Part shown: positions 33,301 to 45,444 of the stretch, one piece after another
How the letters are laid out: each line of letters opens with the position of its first letter
Numbering within the stretch: the stretch's first letter is position 1
Assembly (NCBI GenBank): GCA_015680685.1
Contig: MNCI01023742.1
Location: forward strand, 232,489 to 292,488
DNA length: 60,000 bases
Reading direction: 5' to 3'
From: Gnetum montanum
Lineage: Eukaryota > Streptophyta > Gnetopsida > Gnetales > Gnetaceae
Translations under genes and position numbers: made by a program
The notes under the pieces: model-generated
Database searches by the model: none
What the model saw: the letters and a program-made list of their open reading frames with translations, nothing else
What the model was told of the DNA's origin: nothing

Positions 33301-34650
33301 AATAGAGCATGGTTGTTCATCCATTGAGGTAGTAGTTACATTGGACTATCTTAGTTTGAGGAAAGATTTTACTTATTGAATGTTGACTAACTAATTTTTA
33401 TTTGGGCTATCAGGTTTGTAGATTACCATGGCCCTAGAGGAAAAGGTTTGATTAATTATATAGGGTCCCTATCACAATGTTTGGAAATTTTCCTTGTGAG
33501 GTACATGTGTAGGGTTCCAGGAGAGGACCTTAGCTCCTATTTGTTGTTTTACTTTCCTTATTTTGAGGTCATGATCTTGTTTGTTGAATATCTTATTTAC
33601 CTCATTCAAGGATAGGGCCAACAATCGATTTTTATCTAACATGTTTAGATTAATTAATATTTCTTGCTATGCTAGACTTAGGTTAAGGTTTAGATCATAG
33701 GACATTGAGAGTGTATGAAGCTTGAATTGAATCAAAAGCCTTGGAAGTTTTCCATACACTAACTCATAGGGAGAATAGTCAATAGGAAGTTTCCAAGTTG
33801 AACGATAATCTTAGAGAGCATCATTAAGTCTTGCACTCCAATCCTTCCTATATTTGCTAATGGTTCACATTAGTATTTTTGTAATCTCCTAATTAGTTAC
33901 CTTTGCTTGGCTGTTGGCTTGGTGGTGATTAAGTGTTATTAATTTATGTTCAACCCCCAAGCGTTGCATTAACTTTTTAAAAGTGGCACCTATGAAATAA
34001 GTTTCATTATCAAAAATTAGTGAACATGGCACCCCAAACCTATTTATGATATGTTGTTGTATGAATCTAGCAATGGTGGATGATGTACAATTAGTAATGA
34101 CTACTACCTTTGCCCATTTTGTGCAATAGTCAACTACTACTATAATATACATCTTCTCGTTAGACATGGGTGTGATGGGACCCATGAAATCAACATCCCA
34201 TATGTCAAAAGGTTCCAATGGTTTAATCCACTGTTGAGGATCTTCCATGCGAGCAGTCAATTCCCCATCTCATTGATAATGCTTACAAGACTAGACAAAC
34301 TAGTGGACATCTCTAAATATTGTAGGCCAATAGTATTCTGCCATCAGGATTTTTATGGTCCTGCGTCTCCCTGTATAGTGGCCCCTGCAAGACCCTTCAT
34401 GAGCATGCTAGAGAACATGCAGTTGATCTTCCTCAGGGACACACCAATGAATCCGGCCATTAGCACACACCTTATAAAGATGTTTGTCTATTTCCATGAA
34501 GTATTTGACCCAATGAAAAAATTGTTTCTTCTTTCTAAAACCCAAGTATTATGGCATCTCTTGAGTAAGAAGATATGTGAGGATGTCATTATACCATGTT
34601 GCTTTTGTAGGAATTTGTTCACTTATTGTTCTTGTAAAGAGGAGTTCATC
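33301..34650 (-). pseudogene. Integrase pseudogene of element E
   Basis: The longest piece (34260-33889) contains FDIWDVDFMGPI, VVVDYCTKWAKVV (Asp 1), FGVPCSLIFDNETYF (Asp 2) and ANSQAKVTN, where the catalytic Glu (usually in GQAEVSN) is Lys. Upstream (34480-34290) lies an HHCC-like zone (HAHEGSCRGHYTGRR then SCKHYQ). Downstream is YRSTWKLPIDYSPYELVYGK and a degraded C-terminus. Integrase would join element DNA to the genome; this copy would be dead. Confidence 0.85.
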
Positions 34651-35150
34651 TAGAAATTGATCAGAGAGTAGGCTCTCCTTCTCTTTATTATCCCATCTTA
34701 AGTGAGAAAGCTGGTCAACGATCACATTCTTGGTCCCTTTTCAATCTACCATCATGAGATTGAATTTCTACAAGATCATGAGCCATCATATGACATGAGG
34801 GATCATCATCTACTTATTCATGAGGAAGAAAATCACACTATGGTCTATATGTACAAATACTTTTTAACCAAGCACATAGTGCCTAAAATTTTTAAGCATG
34901 TACACCACTGTTATTAGTTCTTTCTCTGTGGTGGTATAGTTTAACTATGTTCCCACAATGCTTCGACTCATGTAGTGGATATAGTATGGGCATTTCTTAT
35001 TGTCCATTTGCATGAGCATTGCTTCCAAAGCATAGTTAGATGTATCTGTCATGATATGGAAGGGTCTACACCAATTTGGTGCTCATAGGATTGGTATTTT
35101 CTACAAGTTTCTCTTTTAATTGTTTGAATGCATGTTCACATTTCTTAGTC
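34651..35150 (-). pseudogene. RNase H domain pseudogene of element E
   Basis: TDTSNYALEAMLMQMDN, KCPYYIHYMSRSIVGT and NYTTTEKEL follow the Ty3-type RNase H pattern and match D at 23960-24100. Interrupted by stops. Confidence 0.7.
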
Positions 35151-36150
35151 CAAATAAAAGGTGCATCTTTCTTTGTCAACTCTACCAATAGCTTTGTGAT
35201 CTTAGAGAAATTTTCTATGAATCATTGGTAGTAGCCAGTGTGTCCAAGGAATGACTAAACATCTTTAATAGTCTCAAGTTGGTGTGTTATTCCTTGGATG
35301 ACCCTTATTTTTTCTGCATATACCTTAATCCCTTTTTGTGAAATTTGGTTCCCTAGCACAATGCCTTCTTAGATCATGATATGGCTCTTTTTCCTATTGA
35401 GATGTAGGTTTGTCTCTACACATCTCTTTAGTACTTGCTCAAGTTAGTTCAAGGCTTGCTCAAATGTAGCTTCATAGGTGAAAATGTCATCCATGAAGAC
35501 TTCAATACCACTACCAATCTGCTATTGAAAGATACTAAGGACCAAGCATTAAAATGTTATAGGGATATTGCATAGACCAAATGGAATCTTACAATATGCA
35601 AAAGTCCCCCAGGGACTCGTGAATGTTATCCTAGCTTGATCTTCAAGTGCAATTTGGATTTGGTTATAGCCACTATAACCATCCAAGAAGCTATAATAAC
35701 AATGCTCAAATATGGTGTCTAACACTTGATCCAAAAATGGCAAAGGAAAATGATCTTTAAATGTTGTCGTATTCAATAGATTAAAATCAATGCAAACTTG
35801 CCACTTGCCATCCTTCTTTGGTACAATTACGAGTGGGCTAACCCACTTACTATTCGTGATGGGATAAATGAACCCTGCCTTGAGGAGTTGCTCTATTTCC
35901 TCTTTGATGATTTGCTTCAATTTGGGATTCAGCCACCTCTATGGCTACCTTCTAGGCTTCATGGCTAGGTTGGTATAGATGCGATGGCATATCCTTGGAT
36001 TGATTCCTATTAGCTTTGGATATGACCAAGAAAAGGCTATTGACCATTTTTTCACCACCTTTAACAACTTAGTCTTTTGTTCAGGAGCAAGTTTGGCATT
36101 AATTATGACTAGTTTACCATTCTTTAAAAATGCATCCTCCATTCTGGTTG
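35151..36150 (-). pseudogene. Reverse transcriptase pseudogene of element E
   Basis: The piece 35920-35549 reads EEIEQLLKAGFIYPI, SKWVSPLVIVPKKDGKWQVC, DFNLLN, and YYSFLDGYSGYNQIQIA, the conserved RT finger and palm blocks including the first catalytic Asp. SGIEVFMDDIFTYEATFEQA near 35510-35450 is the catalytic box with both Asp intact. The leading piece (36142-35945) has KNGKLVIINAKLAPEQ, matching D at 22870. A stop and a frameshift separate the pieces. This is the best preserved RT of the window. Confidence 0.88.
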
Positions 36151-36549
36151 GTAAAATTTTTAGCTCTAGAGGCTCCTGCTAGAAGTGATCTGGGATTTCC
36201 AACTCTTCCCAATAGGTATCATCATCTTCATTAGAGAGTTGGGAATGAACTTGTTCAATTTTTTTCATGCCTTTAACATAAGCACATGTTAGGCTCTCAG
36301 TTGGCTCCATGCATAATGTGCTGCTATTCACATTAGCTATTAGCCACTAGGTGCCCTCCTATTTTATGGTTGTTGTGTATAGACATCTTTGTATATTGAT
36401 CTCTTGCACACATTGATTGCATGGCTTAATGTGTGTACTCTTAATTAACCAAATCTTTTGCACACAATTGCACTTGTTGTCACTATACGCATTGCATGGA
36501 ATATGCTTCTTCTCAATCTTGCCTAGTTCATTCTCCTTGGATATTTCTA

Positions 36550-37000
36550 AAGATAGTTCCCTTATACCCATTCATGCATCGATCATGCTTAACCACTTTC
36601 CATAATGATTGGAAAGCTACTTTTATAGTTGTCCACCTTTATTACTAGAAAATTAGTAGGATAGAAGCACCTACAAACTATGGTCACAATGTCCTTTACT
36701 AGTCCTAGAGGAATAGTAATCAATTGATCTACTAATTCAAGACAAATTTTGCTCTTTTTAAGAGGTGGTAGGTTCTAGGCCTTGTACATGTCATGGGAGA
36801 TGAGACTAACTTTGGAACTAGAGTTAAGAAGAGCCTTGCATGGCTTATGTCCAACAATCTATAAGTAAATGAGTGGACTTCCTAGATTAGATCTTTTCAT
36901 GGGAAGATTTCTTGCCTTGATCCAATCGAAAATAGCATGAGTTAGCATCACAATGTGAATCTAAGGTAGCACTTGGTTTGAAGGTATTTGATGTAGAAGA
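36550..37000 (-). pseudogene. Protease pseudogene of element E
   Basis: PCKALLNSSSKVSLISHDMY occupies the retropepsin active site; the expected D-S/T-G is N-S-S, so the catalytic Asp and Gly are both lost. Then ICLELVDQLITIPLGLVKDIV, matching D. Stops present. Confidence 0.7.
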
Positions 37001-39348
37001 TGATGACATTGAAGATGCAATATGATTAGCTAGACTAGAATGTGAGGGCTCGGGAGGACTACTAGGTTGGAAGAAAGGTCTTTTTCTTGATCAATTGTCT
37101 AGATCACTTGGTTCAAAAACTAGTTATGAGTGTACAACCCTTGTAGCATTTCATTGTTGTGGCTATAGAGAAATATCACCATGCATGGATGGAGCAAGAG
37201 GCAAGTGGGTTAAAGGTGGTGGTGTATGTGTAGAGAGATGTAAAGGATGATATGGATATGGGTTTTCCCCTCGAGTAGATGGTGAATTTGTTCAATGGTA
37301 CTTTGGAGAGTAATAGTTATGCTTGAATGATTTTTGACATGCAAAACTTCTAGGGAAGATGGGCTACTAAACATAATACCCATATCGATTTGCTTGCCTA
37401 TAAGGGTATTGTTGCCTTAGCAGTGGCATTCCCCATGATTGTGATTGGTACCAATATTGGTATTATTCGTATGGTTGTGGAGGAGTTCCACTTGGGTAGT
37501 AAGCTTCTTGATGTTGGTGAAACTACCTTAGATTGCCTTGAGGATAAGGTAATCATCTTGGAGCTTACTTATGTGCTAGGTGAGGATTCAATGTGTATAC
37601 TCTAGACACTTGTAAGTGTAACACCATAGGACAACATCCCTTTGAATGTTTGTATTGATAAATGTCACATTCAATTTCATCATCAGAGTTAAATTCCATA
37701 ACTTCCTCTACTATAGTAGCTTTACCCTTACCTCTTTGGTAGGCATGTTTAGCTTCTTTTCAAATCCTGTGATTAGGATCACTATTTTTCTCTTTGGATT
37801 CTTTAGTAATCTTCAAAGAAGTTTAAAATTTTTTTTCCAACAAATCTCATAACTTGTGAACCTTTGCTGAAATATTAGAAATAGGATTTTGAATGCGCAA
37901 GGTTTTTCTATTCATCACTTCATCAAGTGGTGATTCCTCCTCATCACAAAATTGAACCTATCATTTTTTGATGAAAGGGTTCCTATTATACTCTTCAGCA
38001 CTTTCCCTTTTCCATAGCTCACCTTCTTCTTTTGGTACTTACTTAATTAGGCTTTGGATTTGATGAGCTCTTAGTTCAGAAAATCTTCCTTGGGCATACA
38101 CCGCAAGGGTTCTTCTAGTTTCTACTATAAGTTCATCTATGATGTGGCAAAGTTGTTTTCTCTAAAAGTAACCATGGCTAGGGCATCGGTGTAAGAGTGA
38201 ATAGTATCTTCCCATGATGGCATACAAGGGTTCATGTGCTCCCCATTTCCAGCCTTGGATTTTCCTTCCCAGATTAGACACTTTGGAGTATGTTTAGTAT
38301 TTGTCATTGAACAAGTCTAACATGGTACTCCATTGACAAGTAGATTTCAGTTCCAAAGACTAGTACTAACTTTCAGCTTCCTTGATGAGTGTCCTTGGGA
38401 AAAGCTTAAGTTTCTACCATTTATTCTCTATGTTCTATAAGACACAGGCATCATGAAAAGCTTGTAGATGCATTTGCAAATCAGAGTTGTATCCCCCTCA
38501 AATCTTGAAATATTGTTTATGTCTAAGTGCTTAATCTCACTATCTTTCATATGCTTGGTTGGAATTTTAACTACCTTTAAAATGTTGAGCATACTTTAAG
38601 TTGCTAATAGAGGTTCATCATCATCATTGCGTCGATGATGCTGATGATGGTTTCGGCCACCCCTTCAAATTTGATGGCCTTCGTGGTCCTTGTTAATTAG
38701 CTAATCATTAGATGAAGAGGAATGTTCAAATTGAGATGAAGGGGATGAAGAGGAAGGTAGACTGCCACCAACACTCTTATGCTTATTATGATCACCATCC
38801 TTAGATAGCTTGCTATTCTGATGCTTGCCTGAGTCCCTACCTTCATTATCACTTTTTCCTAAACCCAATTTATGAATAGTGGATTGCAAGTTCAAGTTCA
38901 TACCCTTGTCCCTAGTATCAAGGTGTGAAGAGTCTTCATGTTGAGAACCTTTAGTAGGAGGATCCTCATTGTCATCTTTATTTAGTAGGAACAAGGGATT
39001 AGTGTAATGTTTCCCTTTTGTAGCTTCATGGAGTTTCTCTTAACATTGATCTCATTTGTGTTGTGTTTTAGTGGAAAAGTAGTTTTGAGTGTCATATCCA
39101 TCCACAATGTATTCTTTGTGAAGATATGCTATGCCCAAATTCTTAAGGATTTTGAATAGCATCCCAAGCACAGATAGATCGGAAGGCAAGATGAAGTTGC
39201 CCTCCATATCACACCATCGTAGTTGTGCATCCTGATGTAAGATGAAGGTGAAGTTTAACACAAAATTGTTTGAATGAGTGTATACCAACTTGCATTCTTG
39301 TGGGACTAGTTATTTGGTATCTTCATCCTTGCAAGAAGAAGAAGACAT
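37001..39348 (-). pseudogene. gag pseudogene of element E
   Basis: Start MSSSSCKDED at 39348, about 160 bases after the LTR edge. N-terminal block 39288-39052 (LNFTFILHQDAQLRWCDMEGN), a Ser/Asp/Lys-rich hinge 38994-38701, and a capsid-like block 38520-38090 (FHDACVL, STMLDLFNDKY, KIQGWKWGAHEPL, MGRYYSLLHRC). The order and spacing match D and F. Several stops, and a low-complexity linker (37060-37440). Confidence 0.75.
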
Positions 39349-39483
39349 TTTGCAAAAAAAAAATTAAATTATCAATGTGCTTTTATAATTCTATGTATAG
39401 TGGGAATAATATTGACCTTTAGGTTCATATAACGATATTAATGAGATTCACTTAGACCTAAATAGTGCATGTTCCACAAACAA

Positions 39484-39504
39484 ACTCCCTGGTAATGGCA
39501 CTAA
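39484..39504 (-). other. Primer-binding site of element E
   Basis: The minus strand reads TTAGTGCCATTACCAGGGAG directly after the LTR end, the same layout as in D and F. Confidence 0.65.
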
Positions 39505-40439
39505 TGATGAGTGGCAAGGTACCCCTACATCCAACCATATGAATCACAAAGTGTTCACATGCAATCCAATCAAATTTCACAAACATTATCATTTCTAGTG
39601 CACTATTCCTTTACGACGTGAATTTAGCCCTAAGGTCAATCATTGTCTTTCCAATTACACTTGTGAAGTTTGTTGGTATGGTTAAGTGGAACTAAAGCAT
39701 CCAATTTTTGTCATTTTGTGTTTTATAGTTTGGTGCTCAAAATGTACATAAAAGAAATTTGATTAACTAATATAAATTAACTAATTAACTATCCTTTAAC
39801 TAATCCTAAAATAAGCATTTGATCCTACTTTTCATACACATCTTGAACCCATGTATCCGCTGCTTAGTAACTAAGTGCTACACTACTAGGCAAACTAAGC
39901 AATAACACTACTAGGATTACCAAGCGAATGCGTGTTATGCTCAAAGCGATCATACTTGTGTGTGTAATCTACCTAGCTTAATTGCTTCATTAATGTAATA
40001 ATTGGAAAATATTTAATAATTAATGAAAAAATTTAATTAATAATTAGAAAAATTGAATGCTTAATTGAAATAGCTAATCTATCCAAAGTGCTCCAAGGTT
40101 TATCAAAACGCTCATCTTTATTGTTGCACACACTATCATGCTTAGGTACAACAATGCTCAAATAAAGATTTGTATACTTAATGACTCTTGCTATAGGCAC
40201 TTGGGAAAAAATTCTAACTTTCAAATAGAAAAACTACAAGAGCTTCACTACAACTATAATCTTTAATTGCCATAAATGTAGCTACATGCATGTATTTATA
40301 GCCAAAAACCAACACTACATCGATGGGACCTTGTCGATGCATGGTAAGATGCATCAACTAGGCCTCATCAATGAGGCCTAGTCAACGAGGCCACATCAAT
40401 GAGGCCTCATTAATGCAACTAATTGAACGTGACTCATCA
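39505..40439 (-). mobile_element. 5' LTR of element E
   Basis: Plus-strand edges TGATGAGTGGCAAGG and GTGACTCATCA, i.e. TGATGAG...CTCATCA. TATA box at 40293-40300 (minus strand GGCTATAAATAC). U3 of about 140 bp holds the 14-bp array. Matches 28016-28816 over the R/U5-like part. Confidence 0.88.
40352..40415 (-). promoter_or_regulatory. 14-bp tandem motif in U3 of element E
   Basis: Units CATCAACTAGGCCT, CATCAATGAGGCCT, AGTCAACGAGGCCA, CATCAATGAGGCCT and a partial. The AGGCC cores are spaced exactly 14 bases (40360, 40374, 40388, 40402). Two neighbouring half-units form near-palindromes around GAGGCCTC, which could suit dimeric DNA-binding proteins. Confidence 0.65.
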
Positions 40440-42950
40440 GAACCTAAGGAAGTCCACACATAGCTATAGGGATTTCCTATGTGAGTCATTCTCTCCTTCA
40501 ATGGAGAATGGTACATGGGGGAGACCTACCTATTTTGGAACTACTAGTACAGAGATGCAATAGTTAAAATCAAAGATATCACTATCTCCTACTCAGTTGA
40601 GGCCATTATCAAGGTAGCTGGTTTGCATGATAATAGAGCAACATTAGCAGAAATATCAATCTAAGTGAACTTAGAACCCAAGAAAGAATGAATCCAACAC
40701 TACTATGAGATGGACCATAAGAAGTATGGTGCACTTACAAAGGTAGAATGCACTTACCTCAAAATCGTATATCACTTGAACCCCATAGTGAGGATAAACA
40801 ATGTCACATATTTTTTCACTTGTGTGCATGTTGTTCTAAGTAGTAAATTCCTTATCAACCTTCCACAACTTATCTATCTAGAGATAAAAAAGCGATTTAA
40901 AGAAAATGGAAGAGAAAGGAAGAAACTTTTCTTTTCATGCCTTATTAAAAAACTATGAAAAAGGGAAGGCATAGCATGCCATGCCAATGATGTAGTCTAT
41001 CATGCTTCTACTGCATCCTAGTAGGAGATGGTGAAAGATAAGGAAGTAGTAAAGTTGGAGGAAGAGGAGAGGACACAACCATCACCTATAGGAGAAACCA
41101 CATCAAAAGTACTTGTAATTGCAAAAAGGCTCAAGAAACTCCATGAGCAATAGTTGCAATAGCAACAAGGTTTGGTAGGTGGTGGGGAACTATCAGTTTA
41201 CCATCCAACAGTGAACCATCTAAATGAAGTCACAAGGACTATCAATTAGTTAGAGGAAACTACCCCACTGTTCTCCACCAAGAGAAATCATTTTCCTTCT
41301 AGAACAAATCCTAGCACTTGGGAAGTTATGATGTCCATTCTTGGACAAGAGTTTCTTAAAATTTTTGGAAATAATGCACCTTTGTTGATGCACCTAGAGG
41401 AAAGTGAAGGGGGTGACTATCCTAGTGATGCAACACCAAGGACAAGAGATAACAATGGAGATGATGGTCAATAGGGTAGCTGAATTACTAAATGCTCTTG
41501 TGGCATTTATGCCATACATTGTCACAATGGTGGATATTTAAACATCCATAGGTGCAAGAAGTGATCGAATGAATTCAAGCCAACACGAGGAAGTGTTGGA
41601 AAGACTCATGGAACATGGGCAACTACTTCTAGATATCTTTGATCTTTAGAATGAAACTATTGCAACCTAGACATAGCTATTGGAGATGAAGGGAAAACTC
41701 TTCATTGCCAATGTGCAACTATAGGCAATTACCATTGAAAATAAATGGTTGGGTGTTGAAGTTGTGGAGTTACAAGCCTGTGTCTTTGACCCACCATTCT
41801 CAACTTGGACCTCACATGAGATGAAGCTTTTCAATAGCTTTAGCACAAAATCAAAGAGGTTGAGAATACGAAAGAGGCTACAATCTTTAACACATCATTA
41901 TCAGAAGCCATAACATTCAACACTAATAGGGATTCATCACAAGTCTTCAAGGAGAACTTGGTCCTCACTAAGGATATTCATCATGTATGCAATGTCAAAA
42001 AATAGAAGTACCAAATGGTTAAATTTGTTTGACAATAGCAGGAGTTACTAGCCAAGGTAATCCTTGATCTAAGGAGGTTTGCAACAAAAAATAGAAATAT
42101 TTCAATGAAGGAAGTTCAAGTGCTTTGCCAGAAAATTGCCATTGAGGTAGCTTTTTGGAAAAATCAGTTCCTAAAATTTGAATAGGTTAAGAATCATTAC
42201 GAGGACTAGCTTGGGCTCTTCAAGGAAGTCAACAAGAAAGAATTCCAAATGGCCAAGGAGAAGATGAATGAGGCCCTTCAACAAAGAGGGGATGTGTATC
42301 AACCAATCTTTGATGGCTTAAATGCATACAACAAGGTAGAAATCTACCTAAAGAAGTTACAAATTGAGGAGATGATAAAGTACATGAATCTTTCCAACCT
42401 TTGTTATGTTAGCTTGGCTATGCTAATAGTAGGGAGGCTGAAGACTAAGTGAGAAAAGTAGGTAATCAATTCCTACCTCTTATACAAGGTAGAATTCAAG
42501 CACAAGGAAACCAAGTACCAATTGGAGATAGCCAACATAGATCTTGAAGTTCTTAAAAGTAGATTTTCTGATCAATGATCTATTGTTGAGAACTTGGTCA
42601 AGAGAATGAATGACTACTACAAGCTACAAAACTTGGGAAAAATGTTTGACATTGAATGTAAACAATTTGTAGCATTTTTTTTCAATGTAAAAGTAATGTT
42701 CCCTACAATGCCATGCTCGTGGGATATATTTGCACCAACCCACATTAGTGAAGCCATGTTAAGTGCATATGACCCACATGGTAAGGAAGAGAAGATGAAG
42801 GCATTACTAGATGCTTTTTGGCTTCCACCACTAGCAGCAACAACAATCAGACAACCTCAGCCACCTCCACCATCACAAGTGTTGGAAGTAGGCAAAGGAT
42901 CTTTAGTGCCACAAGAGCCTTCACCTTCAAGAACTATTTGAAAATTTGCC
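40440..42950 (+). pseudogene. Extra 3' ORF of element D, second part
   Basis: Continues the frame interrupted by E. Blocks: ECTYLKIVYHLNPIVRI, KFLINLPQLIYLEIK (40740-40960); a Glu/Lys/Gln-rich middle; KMNEALQQ and DGLNAYNKVEIYLKKLQI (42260-42370), and a Pro/Gln-rich end (42820-42930). The same blocks occur in E. Total ORF with its first part would be about 2.8 kb. Many stops. No known domain is recognised; coiled-coil character is suggested by composition. The role could be structural or nuclear rather than enzymatic; this is a guess. Confidence 0.6.
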
Positions 42951-43162
42951 TTGTCTTTGCCAACTCAAGGGAGCTTGCTAAATCTTTTGTAAGAGTGTCC
43001 AATTTTGTTGTCATGGATAGCAATTTTGTAATTCCACATAGTTTGGCACTCAAAGTTAGTTAATTTATCAGTTTGTTATTTTTTAGTTCATAAATTTTAT
43101 ACTTCCTCAATTTTTGTAAAAAACTTAATCCTACTTTTGTTCACTTGATGACGAGTTTTCGG
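42951..43162 (+). other. Tail of the D internal region before the polypurine tract
   Basis: T-rich, non-coding 3' end, with CACTTGATGACGAGTTTTCG shortly before the polypurine tract. Confidence 0.45.
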
Positions 43163-43177
43163 TCAATTGTGGGGGTA
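43163..43177 (+). other. Polypurine tract of element D
   Basis: TCAATTGTGGGGGTA directly precedes the 3' LTR (TGATGAAC). The G-run position fits plus-strand priming. Confidence 0.65.
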
Positions 43178-44027
43178 TGATGAACTATCAATAAAAAATT
43201 TGCATCAATGCATCCTTGTTGACGTATCCGCATCAACGCATGGTGACATATATCGATGCTGATGCAATTAAGTCTATATAAATGCATGCACCAACTACAT
43301 TTATGACACCTTGTGTCACTAGTATAGTGAAGCCCTTGCAGTTTGTCCTTTCTAGAGATAGAATATTTTCCTCTAGGTGCCCATAGTGTGAGTTAAAGAG
43401 ATTGTACAAAACTTTATTTAAGTGCCATGTACCTAAACACATTGGCATGAATGGCAATAAAGTTAAGATTTTTGGCATTCATTGTAGCAATTGGATTAGC
43501 TTAATCTTTCTTACCAACACTTTACTTTAAATGCATTTTACATTCCACATCATAGCAGTTAACATAATTAATCATGAATATATATGTATGACCACTTCAA
43601 GCATAATGTATAACACTTGGTAATTCTAGTAGTGGCCTTTTGGTATGCCCAGTAATCATCACTTGGTAACCTAGTAGTGTTAATACAAGTTCGGAATGTG
43701 TAGAGCAAGTCAGTATAACTACTTATGTTAGGGTGGTTAGCCTTTATAACATTTAGGTAGTTAAAATAGTTAATCATTAAATATTCATCTTCCCACATAG
43801 AACTTAAGATAAAAATATAAAAATATAAAAAAAATATCATATACCTTAATTCACATTTAACCATACAGAAAGCATACAAAGGTGTGAGTTAGGAAGACAA
43901 CAATCACATGATTCAGAGTCTCTAACTATGGGTAAGCTTAGAAACTAAGTCCACAAAATTCAATCGAATTGTTAGTACATGCTTGTGATTTGTATGGTTG
44001 GGCATAGGGTATACTCGTTGCTCATCA
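43178..44027 (+). mobile_element. 3' LTR of element D
   Basis: TGATGAACTATC ... GTTGCTCATCA. Carries 14-bp units at 43203-43244 (CATCAATGCATCCT, TGTTGACGTATCCG, CATCAACGCATGGT) and a TATA box TCTATATAAATG near 43273. Aligns with 18489-19325. Confidence 0.85.
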
Positions 44028-44660
44028 TATATAAATTTTTTTTATTTATAACTTAGTCCTAACCATTGAAATCAAACCTATTATCTAGATTTTCTATGCT
44101 AGTACTCTTACCTTTCAATTATTTCCTAATTGTTTTTTCAAATCTCCCTTTTGAAATAGTATTATCACATGGCCCATATGTTTGTAATTCTATTTAACAT
44201 ACATTTCATGGTGCCATCTAAACTTTGCATCAAAATTTCTCATCTACATAATTCAAGAAAATGATATTACCCTTGATTGGTTAGACTTTTACAGCTCCTC
44301 TAAGCTTGCCTTTACGAATAAAGCCTTTCATGCCACGTAAGGATTAAGTTTTTCCATTGAACGATAACGTGAAGGGATAGACCTTTCCTATAGACAAGGC
44401 CTACCAAACCATTTTTAAGCTTCATATGCTTCCTCTCTCACATTGAAATCGAGAAACCCTCCTTGTTTTCTTTGTTTGGAAATCCACGCCATTGTTCTAT
44501 GGAAATTTTTGTTTACTCTAACCATATGCATCCTTGTAGAGCCTCTCCAAATAACATATCTGTTTCTTATTTTTTTTAAACCGTCCAAGCCCCTTTTCTA
44601 GTATTCACCAAGCCTTCAAACCCATCGCCATCACTAGCATGATGCCTCTGTCCAGTGAAA
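44028..44660. other. Intergenic, nothing recognised
   Basis: AT-rich single-copy-looking sequence to the right of element D. No gene or repeat seen. Confidence 0.4.
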
Positions 44661-44806
44661 AGTAACATAGTGATAGCATGAAGAGAAAAGTAACATAGTG
44701 ATAGCATGAACAGTAACATAGTGATAGCATGAAGAGAAAAGTAACATAGTGATAGAATGAACAGTAACATAGTGATAGCATGAACAGTAACATAGTGATA
44801 GCATAA
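44661..44806. repeat. Minisatellite with alternating 28- and 23-bp units
   Basis: AGTAACATAGTGATAGCATG begins at 44661, 44689, 44712, 44740, 44763 and 44786, i.e. spacings 28, 23, 28, 23, 23. Long units add GAAGAGAAA, short ones AAC. Open frames here are repeat artefacts. Confidence 0.9.
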
Positions 44807-45444
44807 CGACAGTTCCGTGGCAAGTGATGGCACCCCAACTTTTAAAACAGTAAAAATGGAAAACTATTTGCGGTGTTTAATCATCAGAGGCAACTGTATG
44901 AGAATGAGATGACTGGATGAGATGAACCAGGACTGGGAGTCAAAATCGCCAAACACAAACATCTGTAGAGAGAAACATCTTTAGGCAACTTGTTACCCTG
45001 AAGATGGCTATCCGGAGATTAGAAACTGTGGCTTCATTTGCAGCTAGCCAGCTAATACTAACATTACAATTTACAGCTCAGACCGTGGCATTTGGAGTTG
45101 GAACGCTTTGATGGGAAGAATTAGGCAGCTACTCCCTTTAAATTATAAATACTTGGATTCAAATATTCGCCTTGAAGCTTGATACCTTCCCAACAATTAT
45201 ATTTTAATTCTTGACTTGCGTCTAGACGTGGCCCGAGAAAATAATCCAAAACAGCTAAATAAACAATGCGTTCGAGTTGTCATCTTACGTGATGATATGA
45301 ATCTGTACAAGTTACTGTTTTTCTTGGTACTTCAAAACTTATCTTAAATACCTATTCCGCATTAAATTAAAGAGCAGTGAAGAAGCTATAAAACTGTGAA
45401 ATCTGAGTAGACTTTGCAAATTTTCTTGCATTTAATCTGCTACC
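44807..45444 (+). promoter_or_regulatory. Upstream region of the LBD gene
   Basis: Two TATA-like boxes: ATTATAAATACT (TATAAAT at 45144-45150, about 295 bases before the ATG) and GCTATAAAACTG (TATAAAA at 45387-45393, about 52 bases before the ATG). The nearer one would give a 5' UTR of about 20-30 bases, the farther one about 270. The sequence cannot decide which is used. Confidence 0.45.

Larger units (their letters stand above)
28016..40439 (-). mobile_element. Element E: full-length Ty3/gypsy element nested in D
   Basis: 5' LTR at 39505-40439, truncated 3' LTR at 28016-28816, and between them gag, protease, RT, RNase H, integrase, spacer and extra ORF, all on the minus strand. Flanks GCACC (28011-28015) and GAACC (40440-40444) match at 4 of 5 positions. 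The D reading frame resumes on both sides. Better preserved than D (for example FLDGYSGYNQ and FMDD intact), as expected for a later insertion. Confidence 0.88.
18489..44027 (+). mobile_element. Element D: full-length Ty3/gypsy element split by nested element E
   Basis: Two LTRs (18489-19325 and 43178-44027) flank gag, protease, RT, RNase H, integrase, a spacer and an extra 3' ORF, all on the plus strand. The element is interrupted by E at 28016-40439. Outer flanks are TATAG (18484-18488) and TATAT (44028-44032), a 4-of-5 target duplication. Without E and its duplication the length is about 13.1 kb. Order PR-RT-RH-IN is that of Ty3/gypsy. The LTR pair has diverged strongly, so the insertion is old. 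Confidence 0.88.

Noticed and set aside
44576-44838. Minus-strand frames rich in LSLCY and ITMLLF repeats
   Set aside because: They are translations of the 28/23-bp minisatellite and keep open only because of the repeat.
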